A stretch of 64,000 bases of DNA from Polytrichum commune (lineage: Eukaryota; Streptophyta; Polytrichopsida; Polytrichales; Polytrichaceae). Positions 1 through 12,700 of the stretch are shown here, in pieces. Below the pieces are notes generated by a model. The model ran no database searches. It had not been told where the DNA came from and saw only the letters and a list, made by a program, of their open reading frames with translations. How positions within the stretch are numbered: the first letter of the stretch is position 1; every line of letters begins with the position of its first letter. The translations under genes were made by a program, and so were the position numbers. Location: assembly GCA_950295325.1 (NCBI GenBank), contig OX485808.1, forward strand, positions 42,428,527 to 42,492,526, read 5' to 3'.

Positions 1-342
1 GGGCTATTACCCTATGACAACAATGGATGATGACGTGAATTTGATGGAAACTAGCACATCTATTGTTAATCTTTTCCTTAAACCTTAGAGCCCCCTTTTG
101 TACATCTACCTTTCCTCCAAAATTCTTGATTGCCTCTTTGAATGTACGCCCTAAGGGAAAAAATGATACCTCTCCCTTGTGTATACTATGTACGCTAATG
201 CCTCAAATAACACCCCTTCTTACACTCACGTTAGTTGTACATGGTATGAAGAGTCCATCCCCAAGGTGTTCATGTAAGTTTTATTGGACTCTTAAACCCC
301 TACATAAATTGAAATGTTGGAAGTGTCCACTTTAAACACACA

Positions 343-648
343 TAAGGTAGACAACCCTTATTCGATTATTTTTCTTATTAGGACACTTATATTTGAGTGG
401 TATGTGGTTTGGGTGACTCCAAGAACGGGTACCAAAGAGATGTTATGTGTTTCCAAGAGATTGGAGGGGACCTATATGACCATTTAAGGACCATCTACAT
501 GACCATAAAACCATGAGGAAAGCGGGTACAATTTTGATTTGGGTTTGGTGATATGCATCTTGTACTAATTGCGTGCTTCATTGATCACATCCTAGGTGTA
601 GAAGTGGGTTAGTTAGAAGAAGTAACCATTTAAGACCCATCTACCTTA
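343..648 (+). repeat. dispersed repeat family A, copy 1 (truncated)
   Basis: This copy starts TAAGGTAGAC and ends TCTACCTTA, a short terminal inverted repeat. The best copy is at 17263-17634; others lie near 6.65-7.33 kb, 10.33-10.61 kb, 11.65-11.98 kb, 44.0-44.3 kb and 58.9 kb. It has no coding capacity, so it looks like a non-autonomous DNA element. I could not fix a target duplication. Confidence 0.7.
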
Positions 649-2664
649 CGTACATTGATATGTGCAATTAGGTTGCCCTACGCTAATTTAGCGACACTCC
701 ACACTAAAATTTGAGTATTTATTACCACAATAACAAATCACAAGATCTGTTTTATCGTGGTTGCTATATGGATGGATAAACACACTTACAAGTTTTGGTA
801 ATTTGATTTGACCCGAAATATTTTGCATGGGTAAAGAGGTAAAGGCAATTCGCGAAGGCAACCTAAAGGGGTGTTTTAGATGGAGGGTCCAACAAAACGA
901 AGCAATCCTATTACCCAAGAGGTGGAAATTTCACCGAAGGCCTTCAAACGAGGGTCCAAGACCAACAAGAGAGAGAGAGAGGCAAAGTGAGGTGTCTCCT
1001 ACATGACATCATTTCATAAGGAAACACTTTTTAAATGGTCCAAACCAAGAAACAAAGCTCAAAGGAGAAGCTCGTGTTTTGGAGAACCATCTTGGAAGGT
1101 AGGGGGTCCGGTTCTAGGGTTCAATTTGCCTCAAACTATTGCAAATCTGTCAATGTTAGCCCTATGTTCTTGGACAGTGCACCCCCATCTAAACCGCTCC
1201 CTAACTCCACATATCAGCATAGGCAAGCAGGCGTTTGTGCGTGAGTGGTGTCTTGAGAGGTGTGTTGGGCCAGGGCTAGATGCCCCCACCAGTATTACCA
1301 AGGTAAAGTGGACCCAGTAAAAACACAACTTCATGTATAGATCATCATCTCAAGTGTGTCCCTCTAGACGAATTCGGGGTCGCCGATGTTGATTTTCGAG
1401 TCAAATCTTCCAAAAAAGCAAATCTACATGCCCAAATAGAATTGCGCGCACCTTCACCTCACCTCGCGTAAGGTAATAGTGGGAGGGGTGGGGTTCTATA
1501 AGGCCGGGCCGGCGGGTGTTTTGTTGTTTGTGGCAGCAGGAGAAGGTACTTGCATCCACGAGGGCAGGCTGGGGTGGGCCGCATTCTTCACCCTACACTT
1601 CCAAAACCCACAAACTTTTTACATTCATTCCCCAGCTGGGGAAGCCACAGGTGGCCATTCGGAGTCAATGTTCAGGAAGGATCGATCCCTCGCTCCGCGG
1701 ATTCATGTGGCAATCTTCGGAGTAGGAAGTCCAGGGCCATTACACTTTACTTAATTTAGGCCCACATGACTAACTTCCTGCCTAGTTCCTTTTTGTTGAC
1801 ATTTGGGTCCGCTCTTAACTTAACTGGTGCTAATTTGTATGAATGGGAAGCACTGCAGCAGCCGCTCACAGGAGCTTCTATGGAGCTGCCAAGTGCGTTT
1901 GTGCCCGTGTGGAAAGTGGCCGCAATATTCAACAGGGTGACTAATATCTTGTGGTAGAATTTTTTAGTATCATCCTGGTCCTAAGTTAAACCGTCTGTGT
2001 TGAATCCCTTTTGTAGACCGATTGTGGCTCGGGGACTGGACTCTGGCTCTCAACTCTTGTTGCACATTCCAAAGAGTTGCAAGCGTTGCCACCGTGGATT
2101 GCTTAGCAAGGTGGTGCGGGGCTTTTTGGTGGTTGTGTACTAATTAGTTAACTGTTTTGGGTTGTGACGGTGTTTTTGTAGTGTGTGGTGAAGGGAAATT
2201 AGGAGGAGTGGGTACTCGTGTTGTATGATTGGAGCCTTTTTGGTTGATGAGTGGGTGTGAAAGGGCCAACTTCTTTCAACGATGCCTACTTACATGTAGC
2301 CACACACATCTGCACAGTAGAGGTAATCAGTCAGAACAGGAAGAAAAAGTGCTGTTGAGTAGAAGAAAACTGGCAGTCATCCACATATCTAAGGCTAGGC
2401 GCATACTACAAGCAGTCGTATATTCTAAGTCTGTAACAGGATTCTTGGAGGAAGAGAGGATCATATATTCAAGAGGATCTGCAGCAGCAATGGTAGAACA
2501 ACATTCCGGTGACATCACAGAACATCAGCTGCAACATCAACAAAGTGGAGTGGAAATTTTGGATTTGCTAAGGAGGTCTTGGAGTGCACCACCACAAAGC
2601 TTGCCAGATTGCTGAGGACCGGAGGAGGCCCCAAATAAGTGTAGTAGCGTTTACAAAGCTTGTC
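649..2664. other. intergenic stretch, no gene recognised
   Basis: Short open frames occur on both strands (for example 1479-1754 and 2229-2615), but none matches a family I know and several have no ATG at the 5' end. The 1440-1760 part is GC-richer than its surroundings and could be an eroded gene or a promoter. I see no splice-linked coding series here. Confidence 0.5.
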
Positions 2665-2689
2665 AAATTGCTGAGGAGGCCCAAACATG

Positions 2690-3040
2690 GCTTGGAGTGC
2701 ACCATAAAGCTTGCCAGATTGCTGAGGGAAAGGACGATGAAATTTATGATGGGGTAAAGGGTGAGCAGAAGGGGGTTATAGATTAGATTGATAACTTAGG
2801 CCAAGGGGTTAGTTCATGCATGTGAGTGACCAAACCACTTCGAGAGGTATCATTACCATCCATAGGAGGTCCCGAACATGCGTGGGAGTTCAGAAATCTT
2901 GCCAGATTGCTGAGGAAAAGAAGAAGATTAGATTATGATGGGGTAAAGGATGAGCAGCAGGAGGTTATAGATTAGAGGGGTTTGATGCATGTGAGCAAAC
3001 CACTTGGGAAGTTGTTATTATTGACATTCCATAGGAAATT
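2690..3040. repeat. degenerate tandem duplication, about 190-bp unit
   Basis: Two divergent copies share the blocks GCCAGATTGCTGAGG, GATGGGGTAAAGG, GGTTATAGATTAGA and GCATGTGAG in the same order, near 2709-2870 and 2895-3030. Two further copies of only the first block occur at about 2600 and 2660. It lies directly upstream of the PAN-domain gene, in its presumed promoter or 5' UTR. Confidence 0.7.
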
Positions 3041-3050
3041 TAGCAAAGAA

Positions 3051-3076
3051 GAGGTGAGGTGAGGTGAGGTGAGGTG
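3051..3076 (+). repeat. (GAGGT)5 microsatellite before the start codon
   Basis: Five direct GAGGT units end ten bases before the ATG at 3086. They are probably part of the 5' UTR of the PAN-domain gene. Confidence 0.9.
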
Positions 3077-3085
3077 CCATCAACG

Positions 3086-6041
3086 ATGAGGGAGGCTATG
3101 GCGGTGCAGGGGGGGTTAGCAGGAGGATTAGCAGATCCATCACGAGTTTGTAAGAGAGTGACCGTAGTCTTATGTGCCATAGCCCATGTGGCAGTCACTC
3201 TTTATGTCTTGCGTGCCTTAGTAGGCCATTCTTCTTCGTCATCATCATCCCAACAGAATAGAGCGACATCTTCTTCTTCTTCTTCTCCTTCTTCATCATC
3301 GCCTTATGCAGATTCTGCGAATTGTCTGAGAACCTGGGGTATTAGCAATAGCTATGGCAAGCATATAGAGAACCTCAAGAAACTTCAAGAGGTGAAGCGG
3401 AGGGAGGCTAATGAATTTCGACGCCAATCTGCTCCTCATGAATTGATCCGGAGAGTGAAAGAGATCGAAGCCGAGGTGGCCATCGACTCTCCCAACAAGG
3501 TATGAATACCCTCCACTTAGTGTAACAGCACTTTGTTTCCAATGGGATGGTTGGTGTGGGATTATTCAAGTTCTTACTGCCATTGGTTCCAGAGCTTGAG
3601 AATTTCCTCCTTAGGTTTTCGTATGGTGCACTTCTTTTACCGGAACAAGGTATGTCTAATTTGAATGGCTGTTGTTGTTAGTAGCATAAGGATATGGGTT
3701 GGGTTGGAGACATCATCATGCTGTAGGTAGTTGCACTTCCTCCTCCTCCTCCACTTAGCAGAGCGCCTCTTTTTTGGATGGGTTGGTGGGAATTGGAGGA
3801 GTTTTGCTCTTGTGGTCAACTACAAAACTTTTTTTGCTGCCATTGTTTTCAGAGCTTTAGAAACGAGTCTTTAGGTTTCGTATGTTGGCATACCCTGTTT
3901 TCACCAGATCAAGGTATACCTACATTCAATGCTGCTGTTAGTCGCATAAGGACGGATGAGTTGGAGAACATAATCCTGCAGAGGTGCAAGAATGGAATAA
4001 AGAATAGCGTAATCGAGGTCTAGACAATACTTAGGGATAAAGGTAGCCAGAAAACTACAAAAAAATAAGTCAAGAGAAATAGGTAATCCAATTAGCTTTT
4101 CGTACTTGGTTCAACGCAATCAAAAACTAGACTAAAACATTTGACCAGGGGCCATCATCCCCAACAATCTATCTGCATGGAAGAAGAGATATTTGTCTTT
4201 AGTTTCTGCTACTTACTGTACATCTCCAAAGGTAGTGGGAAGAAAAGGAGGAGATTGCTTTGATGTTGCCACCTGATTGGATTCTGTGAGCTATGGTGCT
4301 GCTTGATTTTGGAGTGTGAGGATGCAGGTAGAAAAGAATCTGCAGATTTTTGTCTGAAATGGAACTTCAGTAGTAGCCATATTAGTTACCCTATTATTAC
4401 AAGATATTTCCTTCTTTCTTGTTTTTCTTCATAACAGAAGAGTAGAATCCTCCGTGAACACAGCTTAAATGGGCCTGTTTACAACCAATTTTTTTTAATC
4501 TATTCAGCATCTCCTAGGTGGGAGAGATAGAGTTATAAAAGTATGCCATAATTTGAGACAAGTTCTTGTTAAGTTTTGCTGCCATTGGTTGGAGGCTCTT
4601 GTTTCTTACTTAGGTTTTGAACGCTGCGCTCCTGTCACCAGATCAAGGTATGCCTACTTTGAATGGCTGTTAGTAGCACAAGGAATCCAGCAATGATTTA
4701 TAGGAAGTGTTTACTTCCTCTAATTTTTGCACAAGTACTTCAACATGGAGTATTTACGTTTAAAATAGGATCACTGATAGGGCTACTTCTGAAGTTCCAT
4801 TCTAGACAGGAAACTGCAGATTCTTGTCTATCTGCATCCTCACTCGTAAAAATGGTGGTGGTATCTGCAAAAGAAACACCCATATTTCACACAGGCGTCA
4901 CCCTCAAAGTTTAAGAGTTGTACTTTAACCATCAACCTCTAGAGGTGCCACCATTTGGCTAATGCTGCATGTGATTTGTTTCAATTTCATTTTAGATTGT
5001 CATTGACTTCTTCCTTTTGATTGCTTTAAAGTGAGAACGTAACTTGAAGCTTTGGATTAGACATCTCTCTTCATTCTTAGTTTGTGGGTTACTAGCTAAA
5101 TTTATCTACAGGTAAGTGTTGTCTGAAGCTTGATATACTTACAAAATGATCATTTTTTTTTTTCTGCCTGCTGATGAGTAGAACCCGTGAACACTGTTCA
5201 ATGGGCTTGTTCACAACTTTTTCCATTTGACATCTCCTCGGCAGGAGAGATCCAAGAGAGGAGTCGGTCCATTATTCTTGCTCCAATGGCTTTTGATTCC
5301 TCATGTAGGGTTTGAATGAAGGACATTCTATAATAGATCATTGAGGGTCAAACCCATTTTGACATGCCAAGAAGTGCTAAAATGAGTGTCGCCCTCAATT
5401 CATTTAAGTTCAAACACTATTGTACCTCCAAGCATGCACCACAAGTGGAATTAAATTATTGAACTTGTAGGCAAAACAATCAATGGAAAATAAAAGGGAT
5501 CAAATTTAGACGAGGATGCCTCTAGTATTTATTCTTATAATTTATATTTTCTATTGCTCATGCGCAGGCGCCTGCGAACCCAATGCAAAAATCGGAGCAA
5601 GAGGAGTTGCAAGAGCAGGTGGAGATCGAAACAGAGCAACAGGGGGTACCCGCAGTTGAGGACGATGAATTAGGGGTGATTGAAAGACAACTACCTCCTC
5701 AATGCCACCCGGAACCTAACACAGATTTTGGTGGAGTGGCTGTCCGGTGGGGTTTAACCTACCACGTAAACTCGGCCGCCGAGTGCTGTAAAGCATGTTT
5801 ATGGCATGCAGCGTATGCGAGGGTAGGCCAGTTAAAATGCAATGTCTGGGTTTTTTGTCCGGAAAAAAACGGATGTCCGTCCCCGGATGGCTATGACCAC
5901 AAGTTTGGCGAGTGCTGGCTAAAACAAGCCAACCAACCGCAAGCGACTGTGCAGAATTATTCGCTTGTGATGCGGAATAAAAATTCGTCTCCGTTGCCAG
6001 TTTTGTGGATTTCTGGGGTCACCAATTCCAATGGCGGATGA
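3086..6041 (+). CDS. membrane-anchored protein with cysteine-rich PAN/Apple-like domain
   Basis: Two exons, 3086-3499 and 5568-6041, join in phase 0 across a 2.07-kb GT-AG intron (donor AAG|GTATGA, acceptor GCGCAG|G) to give 295 residues. Seen directly: a hydrophobic segment near residues 24-46 (one membrane span or signal anchor), a serine tract encoded by TCT/TCA repeats, a charged helical stretch rich in Glu/Lys/Arg (about 95-135), then a C-terminal domain with CHPEP, WGLTYH, ECCKACLWHA, KCNVWVFCP and GECWLK. Its paired cysteines match an uncharacterised plant PAN/Apple-like family that also ends in a W-I/V-SGV tail. Such domains usually bind protein or carbohydrate; the role of this family is not known to me. 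The next upstream in-frame codon that could open the frame is GTG, so ATG 3086 was chosen. Confidence 0.85.
3566..5340 (+). repeat. four divergent copies of a segment inside the PAN-gene intron
   Basis: A segment of about 120-165 bp recurs near 3566-3730, 3820-3985, 4560-4683 and, partly, 5268-5330. Shared blocks are CTGCCATTG, TTAGGTTT, the pairing ACC(A/G)GA(T/A)CAAGGTAT, and GGCTGTTAGTAGCA(T/C)AAGG. Each copy carries an AAGGTAT that resembles a splice donor. This looks like local intron duplication and not coding sequence. Confidence 0.65.
5320..5520 (+). repeat. dispersed repeat family D, copy 1
   Basis: Blocks GACATTCTAT, CATTGAGGGTCAAAC, CATGCCAAGA, TTCAAACACTA, CACAAGTGGAA and CAATGGAAAAT occur here in the same order as at 9405-9640. 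This copy is in the PAN-gene intron; the other is just downstream of the ABC transporter. The element type is not identified. Confidence 0.65.
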
Positions 6042-6649
6042 TATTACGATGGTACCTACTACTACTGCTATGTAGGTTTTTTCTTCTTATTCTTGGGCTT
6101 GCACCCTTTTTTAAACAGATTCGGACCGATTTATGGGCAAGAGTGTATTATAGTTGATAGGAGTGAGTTTGTTTCCTGATGATACTGAAATGACGGAAAA
6201 ACTAGTCTAGGTTCTGCCAATTATTGCATTTGGAAAGCGAATTAAGTAGGTAGCAGCGGAGTTCAGTAGCCTCCAATTTTTCATTTACATGTGTTGTTCT
6301 TTGAAGAAACAGAATCACCAACAGCCAACATGACATGCTGGCGGCTTTTAAATGTCGCTTATCTCGTGTTATGCTTAACCTCTACTAGTATTAACGTTTG
6401 CAAGTAGTATGACCATGGACTGTATGTTTGATTGGTTGTGATTTGCAAATATGGAAGTTGGTGATATAAATTATGCTTCTGTAGTTCATGGATTTCAGGG
6501 TATCCAGGGGAAACGTAATTACTATTACATCATTGCCACACCTTAAGTTAAATCTTAGACCTCATTTACATGCATATTATAAATGTATGATTCTCTGTTT
6601 GATGGTATTATGTAGCTCACATTTATGTGTATAAGGTATGCAAGCCTTA

Positions 6650-7330
6650 AATGGAAACTTCGAGCTCTGCACCTTCTTGCAGGATATGAAACATGCAATT
6701 AGTGATCCAAATAGTACCTGTAGCCATTTTCCTCATAATTTTCAGAACTCATATGAATACCTTATTCATTGTTGAAGTGAGGATTCTCTTTCTTAAATGA
6801 TCATATAGCTCCACACAATTATATTGTCTAGTGAGCCTAGAATGGTTGACAAATTTTGAGTGCAGAATCCAATCTCTTTTAAACATATGTAGTTTTGGTG
6901 TCCTTAGATTCACACCTAAGCACACACCACTTAAATATAAGTCTTTCGATTCCATAGATGAGTAACCAAATTAGGCTTGCTTAAGGTAGATGAGGCTAAA
7001 ATGGGTACTTTCTCCAACCAACCCACTTATCCTAGGATATGAAGCAAGTGATGAGTAGGAGGTGGTTAGCAAATCCAAATCAAGGTTGTCACCACTTTCC
7101 TCAATCTTGAGAGCTCATATGTGTATCTTATTCATTATCAAAGTGAAGATTCTTGTGCTCATTTAATGGTCATGTAGCCCCCCCCCCCCCCTTTCCATTA
7201 TGTTGGTTGTAGAGTCTAGAGTGGTTATCATACATTGAGTATGTAGTCCTATCTCTTTAAAATATTGTATTTTTGGTATCCATTCTTGGAGTCACACCAA
7301 AGCACATACTACTCAAATATAGGTGTCTTG
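6650..7330 (-). repeat. dispersed repeat family A, two abutting copies
   Basis: Two reverse-orientation copies meet at about 6980, where one terminal TAAGGTAGA lies between them. The second copy holds a run of 14 C near 7178-7191. Shared blocks with the 17.3-kb copy include the reverse complements of CATTCTAGGCTC, TATTTGAG and GTGTGGCTCCAAGAA. Independent divergence suggests old insertions. Confidence 0.7.
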
Positions 7331-7409
7331 ATGGGAAAAATAAATGAAATGAGATTGATTTTAAAGTCCAGGAGCTGAAAAGGCTAATGGGATTGAAAAT
7401 ACATTAGGA

Positions 7410-7754
7410 TCATTGCAAACCAGCCAATTCTCTAGAGTGGCGGAGTGTAGTAGCCTCCATGAGATAGAGGCTAATGTTAATTTGTTGGTCTAATTGAAAG
7501 AAAGACTTGAGTTTCCCTAGAACTATGTTCTCAAATAGTGATGGAAACTTATCTTTAATGGGGTTGTATAGGGGACATTCCAACATGAAATATGCCTCAT
7601 TTTCAAATGCAATATAGGAGTAAAAGTGGCATAGTCTAGTATTTCTAGAGATAGGGATAATCATCCATTGTCTAGTTTCAATGGCAATTCTATGGTTAGA
7701 GGTGTGGTAGGCAACAATGAGCTTGCGTTGTGGTGGAGTCAATGGTTGCTTCAA
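7410..7754 (-). pseudogene. LINE-type reverse-transcriptase tail (zf-RVT-like) fragment
   Basis: An open frame of about 114 codons, without an ATG and preceded in frame by a stop, reads SNHRIAIETRQW, then RNTRLCHFY, ENEAYFMLECPLYN and KDKFPSLF. This fits the pattern at the C-terminus of many non-LTR retrotransposon polyproteins: a conserved His, a G/R-R-W, a C-x2-type pair, then E-x-H/Y-F-x-L-x-CP-x-Y. No reverse-transcriptase core is visible upstream, so this is a 3' fragment. Assignment is by pattern only. Confidence 0.55.
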
Positions 7755-8917
7755 TTACAAGTCACATTCATATTAAATAAATAAGGGTTGTCCTACCTTA
7801 CATGATAGAGTAGAGGCGCCCATAACCGATTACTTTAAGAGATTTTATGCCAATTATGGAGAAGTATAAGGCAGTGCAAACTTTTCCCGTGTAGGAAAGG
7901 TAGAAGTCAAAAGAATTGCAAAAAGAATTGGTGATTTTATTCCTTAAATTGAAATTACCTTGAATTTTTGAAGCTAAAAGTTTGCCCGAATACTACCAAT
8001 CTTTAGAGTCTACTATAACCGTTCATTTTAACTGCTCATTCCTCCTCACTTTAACACACAAAACTAGGACATGTGTCATACCACTATTGGTTCTAACCTT
8101 ATCAAAATTTAGTCCCAGCATTATCGAAATACCAATACCCTATACATTGCCAATGGGGTGCTGATCAAGAATAGGCACCTCTACTGTACTTCATTTGGAT
8201 CCTTGGCTGAAGGATGTTGTCAATGTAGGGAACTTAGAAACTAGTCCTAAGAATTCCACTCAAGGGTGCTTCTCAATACTACGAGTGAAAAAATTGTAAC
8301 TCAAGAGTATGCAGACAAAAGAATGGAGACAATAGTGTACTAACTATCCATAGATGTAATCAAAAGGAGAATCATCTTCCAAAAAAATCAAAGACACAGA
8401 TTGGAGGTACATGTATTTCTTGTCATGCAAATGATGAATCAAAAGAAAATGCACAGAATAGTTGCTGTTTTGATTGGGCGCAGAATATATAAATACTTTT
8501 CCACATCCAGTCCGGTACATATTGCCGCGTACAAGTGACAAATGGCACTCAGTTTTTTAATTTTCTGTGTTGAAGCACCAAAGCTGTTTTTGCTAGAAGA
8601 AAAAAACTCATGATCATCCTTTGTTGTTCATAACATCTAATTCTACTAGCAGCTCTGCAAATCTTTGGAGCACAAGGAGAAATTTTAATGAGCTTTTAAA
8701 AACTGGTCTTCCACTCGGTCTGCTTTGGTGCTCCTGGAAGAGTGAAAATATCTTGTTTTGTCTTCGAATTTTTATACCATGTCAGTGTCAAGCCTCTCAT
8801 ACTTCCAACCGTATCCTGAATTGCTGCCATCCAAGTATAAAATAGCCGAGTGATACCTGCAGCAAAAATATGGAAATCAATATATGTCAATTATGACGAT
8901 TACTTGTACTAAGGAGC
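7755..8917. other. intergenic stretch, nothing recognised
   Basis: AT-rich sequence with a few short open frames on both strands (7982-8164, 8344-8541, 8621-8890), none resembling a known family and none linked by splice sites. Probably spacer between the PAN gene and the ABC transporter. Confidence 0.5.
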
Positions 8918-8919
8918 TA

Positions 8920-9209
8920 CACTAAATAGTCCTATTAGTGTGGGTGGAGAATTAGCCTGAAAAGTATTTAATGTAGGCCACTCTTAATTGTCTAGTTGGG
9001 ATGAAAATAAAGTGGGTTGAAAGATCCCGGGTCTTCCATAGAAGTCTCATTCTTTCTTGAGACTTCCGACCAACAGCTTACGTACAAAGAAAGGTCCACA
9101 CTAATTTTAACTAGAGATTTTGGTGAGGGTTGAAAATCAACATGGCTCATGAGAATTAATGTGGGCTCTAGAAAATTACGGTAGCCCACACTAATAGGGC
9201 TCTTTAGTG
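8920..9209. mobile_element. TA-flanked MITE
   Basis: The ends CACTAAATAGTCC... and ...GGGCTCTTTAGTG form a terminal inverted repeat of about 25 bp with two mismatches, flanked by TA on both sides (8918-8919 and 9210-9211). The 290-bp interior has no coding capacity. TA duplication and short inverted repeats suit a Tc1/mariner-type (Stowaway-like) MITE. At least five other copies in the window share the CACTRAAT end. Confidence 0.8.
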
Positions 9210-9404
9210 TACATAGAAAACCTAAGAGAATTATGAGCAAATGATTCATATGCCGGGACACATTTTAGAGGTCATCTTGAGAGCCCAATTTTTCAATTCT
9301 CACAAACAATAGAGTTATCCTATCACTCTTAACATGACTTTTGGTTGGGAGTTGATTATTTTGCGCATGTTTGGTAAGTTTTTGGCGCACATTTGGAATA
9401 AGTG

Positions 9405-9690
9405 TGGAGGTTTGATTGAAGAACATTCTATATCAGTGGTTCATTGAGGGTCAAACTCCGTTTTGGCATGCCAAGAGGTGCTTAAATGAATTTGGCCCTC
9501 AGTGAACCTCACAAAATAGGTTGAGCTTTCTATCAAATTCAAACACCACCTCCATTCATACACAACAAGTGGAAAGAAATAGTTGATATTATATGCAATA
9601 TAACCAATGGAAAATCACAAGAGACCAACTCAAAATGAAAAGTGTCATTGAGTTAACTCTAATGCGTGATTGCTTAAGGAGTATTTAAAA
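9405..9690 (+). repeat. dispersed repeat family D, copy 2
   Basis: Collinear with the copy at 5320-5520 (GAACATTCTAT, TTCATTGAGGGTCAAAC, GGCATGCCAAGAGGTG, CACAACAAGTGGAA, CCAATGGAAAATCA). It lies just 3' of the ABC transporter stop codon. Confidence 0.65.
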
Positions 9691-9767
9691 AGGTGACCAC
9701 AAAACTTAAATATATATGCATGCAGAGGGTCATAGATGAAGTCGTAATCACAGGAATATCATAGAAA

Positions 9768-12700
9768 TTAAGATAAATGTTGAGAACAGTACTTTTTCAA
9801 AGCTGGCCGGTGGGCTATCGACAGCAGCGTGATACCACTCTCATGCAGTCTTTTGTACAAATTCTCTTCTCCATCCGCACTCACTGCTGATGTGCATTCA
9901 TCCAGCACAGCGTACCTGCTCCATAGAGAACAAACTCCTATTAATAAAAACTACACTAAATTTTCCTATTTGTGTGGGCCATAGTTGTTCTCTAAACCGA
10001 TTAATTTCAAACCACGCCAAACCTTCAGTTTTAAATTAGTGTGAGCCCCATTAATAGTTTTTATGAGAAGTTGATGTTTGAGTGGAAGTCTCCAGGAAGA
10101 CTTAGCGGAAGACCCGGGATCTTAGGTCTACAATATTTCCACCATGACCAGACAATTAGAATGGCCCACGTCAATTATTTCCAAATGAATTTCCCACCCA
10201 CACTAACTAGCCTCTAAGCAGGCCTGTAACCCAGCTAAATCAGTCGATGAACGTGTTCAGAAAAATGACTAAGGCATGTGGTCCTATTGTGGGCACTTAC
10301 AACTCCAGATAATTTTGGTCGTTGGATCAGATTGGGAATTGCCTCATCTGGTTAGCATTGGTTACAATAACCGGAACTGAGATGCATAAGTTCTAAGAGG
10401 TCAAAGTGAATAATCTCTCTTTTAAGCGATCATGGAAACCCTCCCAATTAAGTCAACTCTTAAACCTAGAATGGTTAACATAATCTGAGCACACAGTCCA
10501 ATCTTATAGTAACACTAATTATTTTAGTGTCTGTTCATAACTATAAGGCCTTGCGGTGTACACTCAAATACAGGTGTCAGATTAAGACGAGTGACCAAAT
10601 AAGGCCAACATACCTTACTGAGAAAAGAATGTCCTTAAAAGGAAGGCAAACGTACCTGGGGTTCTGATAGAGCACACGAGCAACTGCTAAACGCTGTTTT
10701 TCACCTCCAGACAAAGTCTCTTCCCAGTTCTGCATGATACAGTTCAACAAACAAAATAAGGTACATCCTTATTTGAATTTTAGAAATTTAAGTAGGCAAG
10801 CAAACATCAACCATTACATCCTTCCTGCATCAAGATAGGCTTCACTAATCCGAAGGAACAGCTTATACCCTCGCTTTAACCCCTAAAGCCCCATGAGACG
10901 TTTTAGTCCAATTAGGAAAATTTGGAGGGGTGGATGGGATGCAAATGAAATCATTTTCGCTCAAAATAATGATTGCAAGAGATGGCAAATGTATCTACTT
11001 GGGAGAAAATATAAAATAATCCAGAAGGAGCTATTCTTTTTATCTGCAAATAGCCATAATCAGCTCGCATGCTTTGATAAATCATAAACCTACATGTGCT
11101 TAGAACGCCCCAAAAGTTTTAACCTGAAGCTATTTAGTTAAAATAGAACTAAAAAGTGCTTGCATGGAGTTCATCAAGTTATCTGAAACCACCAACCATA
11201 ATATATGTGACCTTTAGATAAGTATCAACAAGTTTGCTTCAAAATAAAATTTACTTTCTAACCTTCCTGCCTACTTTTTATAGCACATGAACAATATGTG
11301 TTACTATGAACAAAGAGCTTGGAATTTTATGGGTTAAGAACCTCAAAAAGCCACACCTGCATCTGGTCAAGACCATCGCCACGTTGGACAAGATAACCAA
11401 TTTCAGTTGCGTCAAGTGCATCCAACACTCGGTCATCATCATGATGCTTCATGTGCTTCACGGTATTCAATGATGCTGAACTCGACCATTTTTTCCCCCT
11501 TGTAGCTCTTGAAACAGCCAATGGGGGTGATGGATATCGAACTTGATCTCGAAGAGTGCCCCTCACAATGTATGGTCTCTGCAACATCAGTTTGAAAACA
11601 AAGAAAGGTAAGTGGGATTTCAATAGATACTTGTCTCTCTGAACCCACTTCTTGTAGGATATGAAACACACAATTAGTGTGATGATAAGAAAATCCAAAT
11701 CTTTCGTTTTTTTCATCATAATTTTTGGAGCCCTATGAATATCTTTATACATTATCAAAGTGAACATTCTTGTGCTCATTAAATGGTCATCTAGGTCCCC
11801 CACAATATGTTGACTATTGAACCTAGAATGGTTAACAAAGTTTGAGCACACAATCCAATCTTTTATGAACACATGTCTTTTCTGGTGTCCATTCTTAGAT
11901 CCACACCTAACCACACACCACTCAAATATAGGTGTCCAAAGTTCGGGGGTGCTGGATTAACACTGGTCTACCTTAACTTGAGATCAAGCAAGCAAACAAA
12001 CAAAACTACCCTTCCAAATGTTGCCCCATAAGAAAATTCGGGTTACTATAAAGCTTCCCGTGACTTCAAGGAACAGAAAATGATGTTGTACAGGCACTTG
12101 TTTCATATATTTTCTAAGAGCAGATCAAACAACCAATATCTGAAGACATCCTTAAGCCCTTAGTGGTTATAACCCTTATAGGTCCGAGAGGCCCATTCTG
12201 GGCCTGAAGGTACCATGCAGAGGGGTTTTAGATTGTTTCTTGATATTTTTTACTACAAGTGTCAAAAGTGAACCTATCTAAATTAGCTCATTTATCATAC
12301 GCATGATTCTAATGAGAGCATACATGTATGTACAATGAGGTATAGGGAGATTTGAGCTCATATAAATGACCTAGATTCAGATACACACCACATACATCTA
12401 ATCACCATTGTCACATATGACTTTAATTTCCCTTCCTCTTTTTAATAGGTTGTGAAAAAGATTACTTCAATATCATAGACTACATAGAGCATTATTTCAG
12501 TACTTGTTGAGGGTTCGTACAAATTGTTACATATCCCTGCATAAGTCACCCCTGGACTTTTTGAGGGTTAAGGAAATAAGACCTGTGAAAGATAGAAAAT
12601 CTCTCCTCGTGGTGGTCGACTGATTGTTCCGCTCTGAAGTGGCCAAAGTTCAGCAAGAACACGGAACAGTGATGATTTACCACTACATCACAAGTGCAGG

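Noticed and set aside
2229-2615. 128-codon frame upstream of the PAN gene
   Set aside because: Starts at TTG, overlaps the tandem duplication and has no family resemblance.
11585-11914. N-terminal extension of the frame covering the ABCD exon at 11357-11578
   Set aside because: The extra part is the family A repeat in the intron; a GCAG acceptor at 11579 restores the ABCD alignment.
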